DNA from: Thermoflexibacter ruber | GTDB lineage: Bacteria; Bacteroidota; Bacteroidia; Cytophagales; Thermoflexibacteraceae | Length of the DNA: 64,000 bases | Direction of reading: 5' to 3' | Assembly (NCBI RefSeq): GCF_900113045.1 | Contig: NZ_FONY01000021.1 | Coordinates: 1-64,000, forward strand | Shown here: positions 62,592 through 64,000 of the stretch, one piece after another | Numbering within the stretch: the first letter of the stretch is position 1 | Layout of the letters: every line of letters starts with the position of its first letter | Position numbers and translations under genes: made by a program | Notes under the pieces: generated by a model | Databases searched by the model: none | What the model was told of the DNA's origin: nothing | What the model saw: only the letters and a program-made list of their open reading frames with translations

Positions 62592-62617
62592 GCTAAATAT
62601 GCAAGTACAACCTACTA

Positions 62618-62920
62618 CTATTTGTTAGCAAGTTTTACTCTGTCGCTTTTCTTTACTTCTTCTACAAAAGATTTAGAAGGTTTGAAAGCAGGAATAAAGT
62701 GTTCAGCTATCTCAATTCGCTGATTTTTAGATATATTTCTACCTACTTTCTTTGCGCGTTTCTTATTGATGAAGCTACCAAAGCCCCTAACATAGATGTT
62801 TTCACCTTCTACCATGTTGCTTTTCACTACCTTGAAGAACGCTTCAACTGTTGTTGAAACATCTTCTTTGCTGATGCCTGTTTTTTCAGCTATCTGAGCG
62901 ATAATATCTGCCTTTGTCAC
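62618..62920 (-). CDS. HU-family DNA-binding protein
   Basis: 100 aa HU/IHF: MTKADIIAQIAEKTGISKEDVSTTVEAFFKVVKSNMVEGENIYVRGFGSFINKKRAKKVGRNISKN with the beta-arm Arg/Pro region. The C-terminus (FVEEVKKSDRVKLANK) is typical. Single start. Confidence 0.95.
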   Translation of the reverse strand: MTKADIIAQIAEKTGISKEDVSTTVEAFFKVVKSNMVEGENIYVRGFGSFINKKRAKKVGRNISKNQRIEIAEHFIPAFKPSKSFVEEVKKSDRVKLANK

Positions 62921-62983
62921 GTTCTTAGTAATTTAAGTTAAAAAAAATGGTTAATACACTATAAATCAATCCATTTGATATTG

Positions 62984-63013
62984 CAAAGTTAAAACTGTAT
63001 TTTTTATATGCAA
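62984..63013 (-). promoter_or_regulatory. Promoter of the HU gene
   Basis: On the minus strand TTG (63013-63011), 19 nt, then TAACTTTG (62991-62984): a full Bacteroidota promoter, 63 bp before the HU ATG. Confidence 0.7.
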
Positions 63014-63052
63014 AAGTTTTGACAGATATTTTTTTTTATAAATTTCAGAAAA

Positions 63053-63511
63053 TCACGTAGGTAGCTTATAAGGTAGGTATTTCTCCACATTTTGACCGTA
63101 TCGGTGAATATCTCTGACTATGGTAGAACTAATATAAGCAAGTTCAGGTGAGGTAATAAGTAAAATAGTTTCTAATTCTGGGTATATGTTTTTGTTGATT
63201 TGGGCAATGCTATTTTCATACTCAAAGTCAGTAGTATTGCGAAGTCCACGCAGCAAGTACTTTGCTCCCAACTTCTTTGCAAAACCTGCCGTCAGCCCTA
63301 CAAAGCTTTCTACTCGCACATTGTCATACTCTTTGAAAGCCTCTTTGATGCAGTGAATCATCGTTTCTATAGGAAAATATCTTTGCTTTTGGCTGTTATG
63401 CCCTATGCCTATCACAACTTCATCAACTATCTGCCTTCCTCTTAGTACAATGTCTTCATGTCCTTTAGTAAAAGGGTCAAACGAGCCGGGGAATAATGCA
63501 ATTTTTTTCAT
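63053..63511 (-). CDS. coaD: Phosphopantetheine adenylyltransferase
   Basis: 152 aa nucleotidyltransferase with KKIALFPGSFDPFTKGHEDIVLRG (T/HxGH motif) and the C-terminal ISSTIVRD motif. It makes dephospho-CoA. The DUF3822 gene lies 24 bp upstream on the same strand. Confidence 0.96.
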   Translation of the reverse strand: MKKIALFPGSFDPFTKGHEDIVLRGRQIVDEVVIGIGHNSQKQRYFPIETMIHCIKEAFKEYDNVRVESFVGLTAGFAKKLGAKYLLRGLRNTTDFEYENSIAQINKNIYPELETILLITSPELAYISSTIVRDIHRYGQNVEKYLPYKLPT

Positions 63512-63535
63512 CTTGTTCTTAATATTTACTATGTG

Positions 63536-64000
63536 TTAGCTCAGCCAAGTACCTACACTAAGTAAGTCAAAAATAGAATGTAGAGGTACTTCATCAAATT
63601 TGAATCCTATCTGTATAAACTTAGGTTTTTTCCCAAAATCTACCTGTTTGACATACTTGCGAATTTCTTGGGGAATCGCATCTTTTTCGGATACATCACC
63701 ATACAATACAACAGAAATATCAGAAGGAAGTAGGTCTAACTTTTCAATAACAAGCAAGGAATAATAGACAAAATCTTTGGTAGAAAACACGGGAAAAGTA
63801 TTTAAAAAGTGTAAGTTGCCCTGCTTAAATGAAAGTAAAGTCAGTTTTTTCTCACTTATTAATGCGTGCAGGTTTCTTGCTTCTAACTCGTTAGGCTCTG
63901 AGAGTACACCCTGCAAGAAAGCACTGTTTTCATGTATGCAACTTACCTCTTGATAGGGGTATTTTCCCTTTACCCACCTCCATAGCTTTTGCTCAATAGC
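63536..64000 (-). CDS. DUF3822-like protein, cut by the right window edge
   Basis: The frame stays open to 64000 (visible N-terminal residues run from AIEQKLWRW at the edge), so only the C-terminal ~154 residues are seen. FSTKDFVYYSLLVIEKLDLLPSDISVVLYGDVSEKD and the actin-fold-like pattern fit the DUF3822 family next to coaD in Bacteroidota. Function unknown. Confidence 0.68.
   Translation of the reverse strand, partial: AIEQKLWRWVKGKYPYQEVSCIHENSAFLQGVLSEPNELEARNLHALISEKKLTLLSFKQGNLHFLNTFPVFSTKDFVYYSLLVIEKLDLLPSDISVVLYGDVSEKDAIPQEIRKYVKQVDFGKKPKFIQIGFKFDEVPLHSIFDLLSVGTWLS

Overview
The window is a chromosome segment of a low-GC, AT-rich Bacteroidota, most likely a gliding Cytophagales-type organism. 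This rests on gldL/gldM gliding-motor genes, an ECF sigma/FecR/STN surface-signalling cluster, bacillithiol synthesis (bshA), menaquinone synthesis (menA), a CCDC81-type HU protein, DUF4199, DUF3822 and DUF6134 family genes, and Bacteroidota-type promoters (TTG, 19-20 nt, TAnnTTTG) ahead of tRNA, HU and sigma-factor genes. No species can be named from this.

Positions 1-5500 are the accessory part and hold the most striking system: a complete diversity-generating retroelement (DGR). A partial IS982-type transposase at the left edge is followed by a caspase/FGE (C-type-lectin fold) variable protein (393-2072) whose last 43 codons are the variable repeat (VR). Then come an HRDC-domain accessory gene, an Avd-type four-helix gene, a DGR reverse transcriptase, and a template repeat (TR, 4009-4136) that overlaps the end of the RT gene. 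VR and TR align without gaps over 128 bp; 19 of 20 differences fall on TR adenines and alter 13 codons of the target, which is the signature of adenine-specific mutagenic retrohoming. Directly downstream lies a second mobile system: a RAYT (Y1 HUH transposase) gene embedded in an array of REP-like palindromes. Two unknown genes (5606-7088) follow, the second a membrane protein with a helical tail.

Positions 7400-24200 are mostly chromosomal: a sugar-binding-type secreted protein, a sodium/solute symporter, a cell-wall amidase, a GlmU-like nucleotidyltransferase, bshA, PspC, a menA/VKGC-like/dgkA run, a stress-protein homologue, and a sigma/FecR/STN-repeat-protein cluster. Positions 24200-37000 hold tRNA-fMet, era, a DUF3347 lipoprotein, hslV, an RNA-processing MBL/beta-CASP nuclease, membrane and envelope proteins (CCDC81-HU/SPOR, a beta-barrel), a polysaccharide deacetylase co-transcribed behind tRNA-Gly and tRNA-Leu, DUF819 and a receiver-histidine kinase.

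Positions 37000-64000 hold a serine hydrolase, a capsule/exopolysaccharide export module (PHP phosphatase, Wzc-type tyrosine kinase with a Gly-Tyr tail, Wza), tandem paralogous secreted proteins, two SurA/PpiC chaperones, a Rieske-fold lipoprotein without metal ligands, lgt, a glycosyltransferase, an isolated rplC-rplD-rplW block, gldL-gldM without gldK/gldN beside it, hldD, pyrB, cheW-cheY-cheB, a MaoC hydratase, a PduO adenosyltransferase, ferritin, HU, coaD and a DUF3822 gene cut by the right edge.
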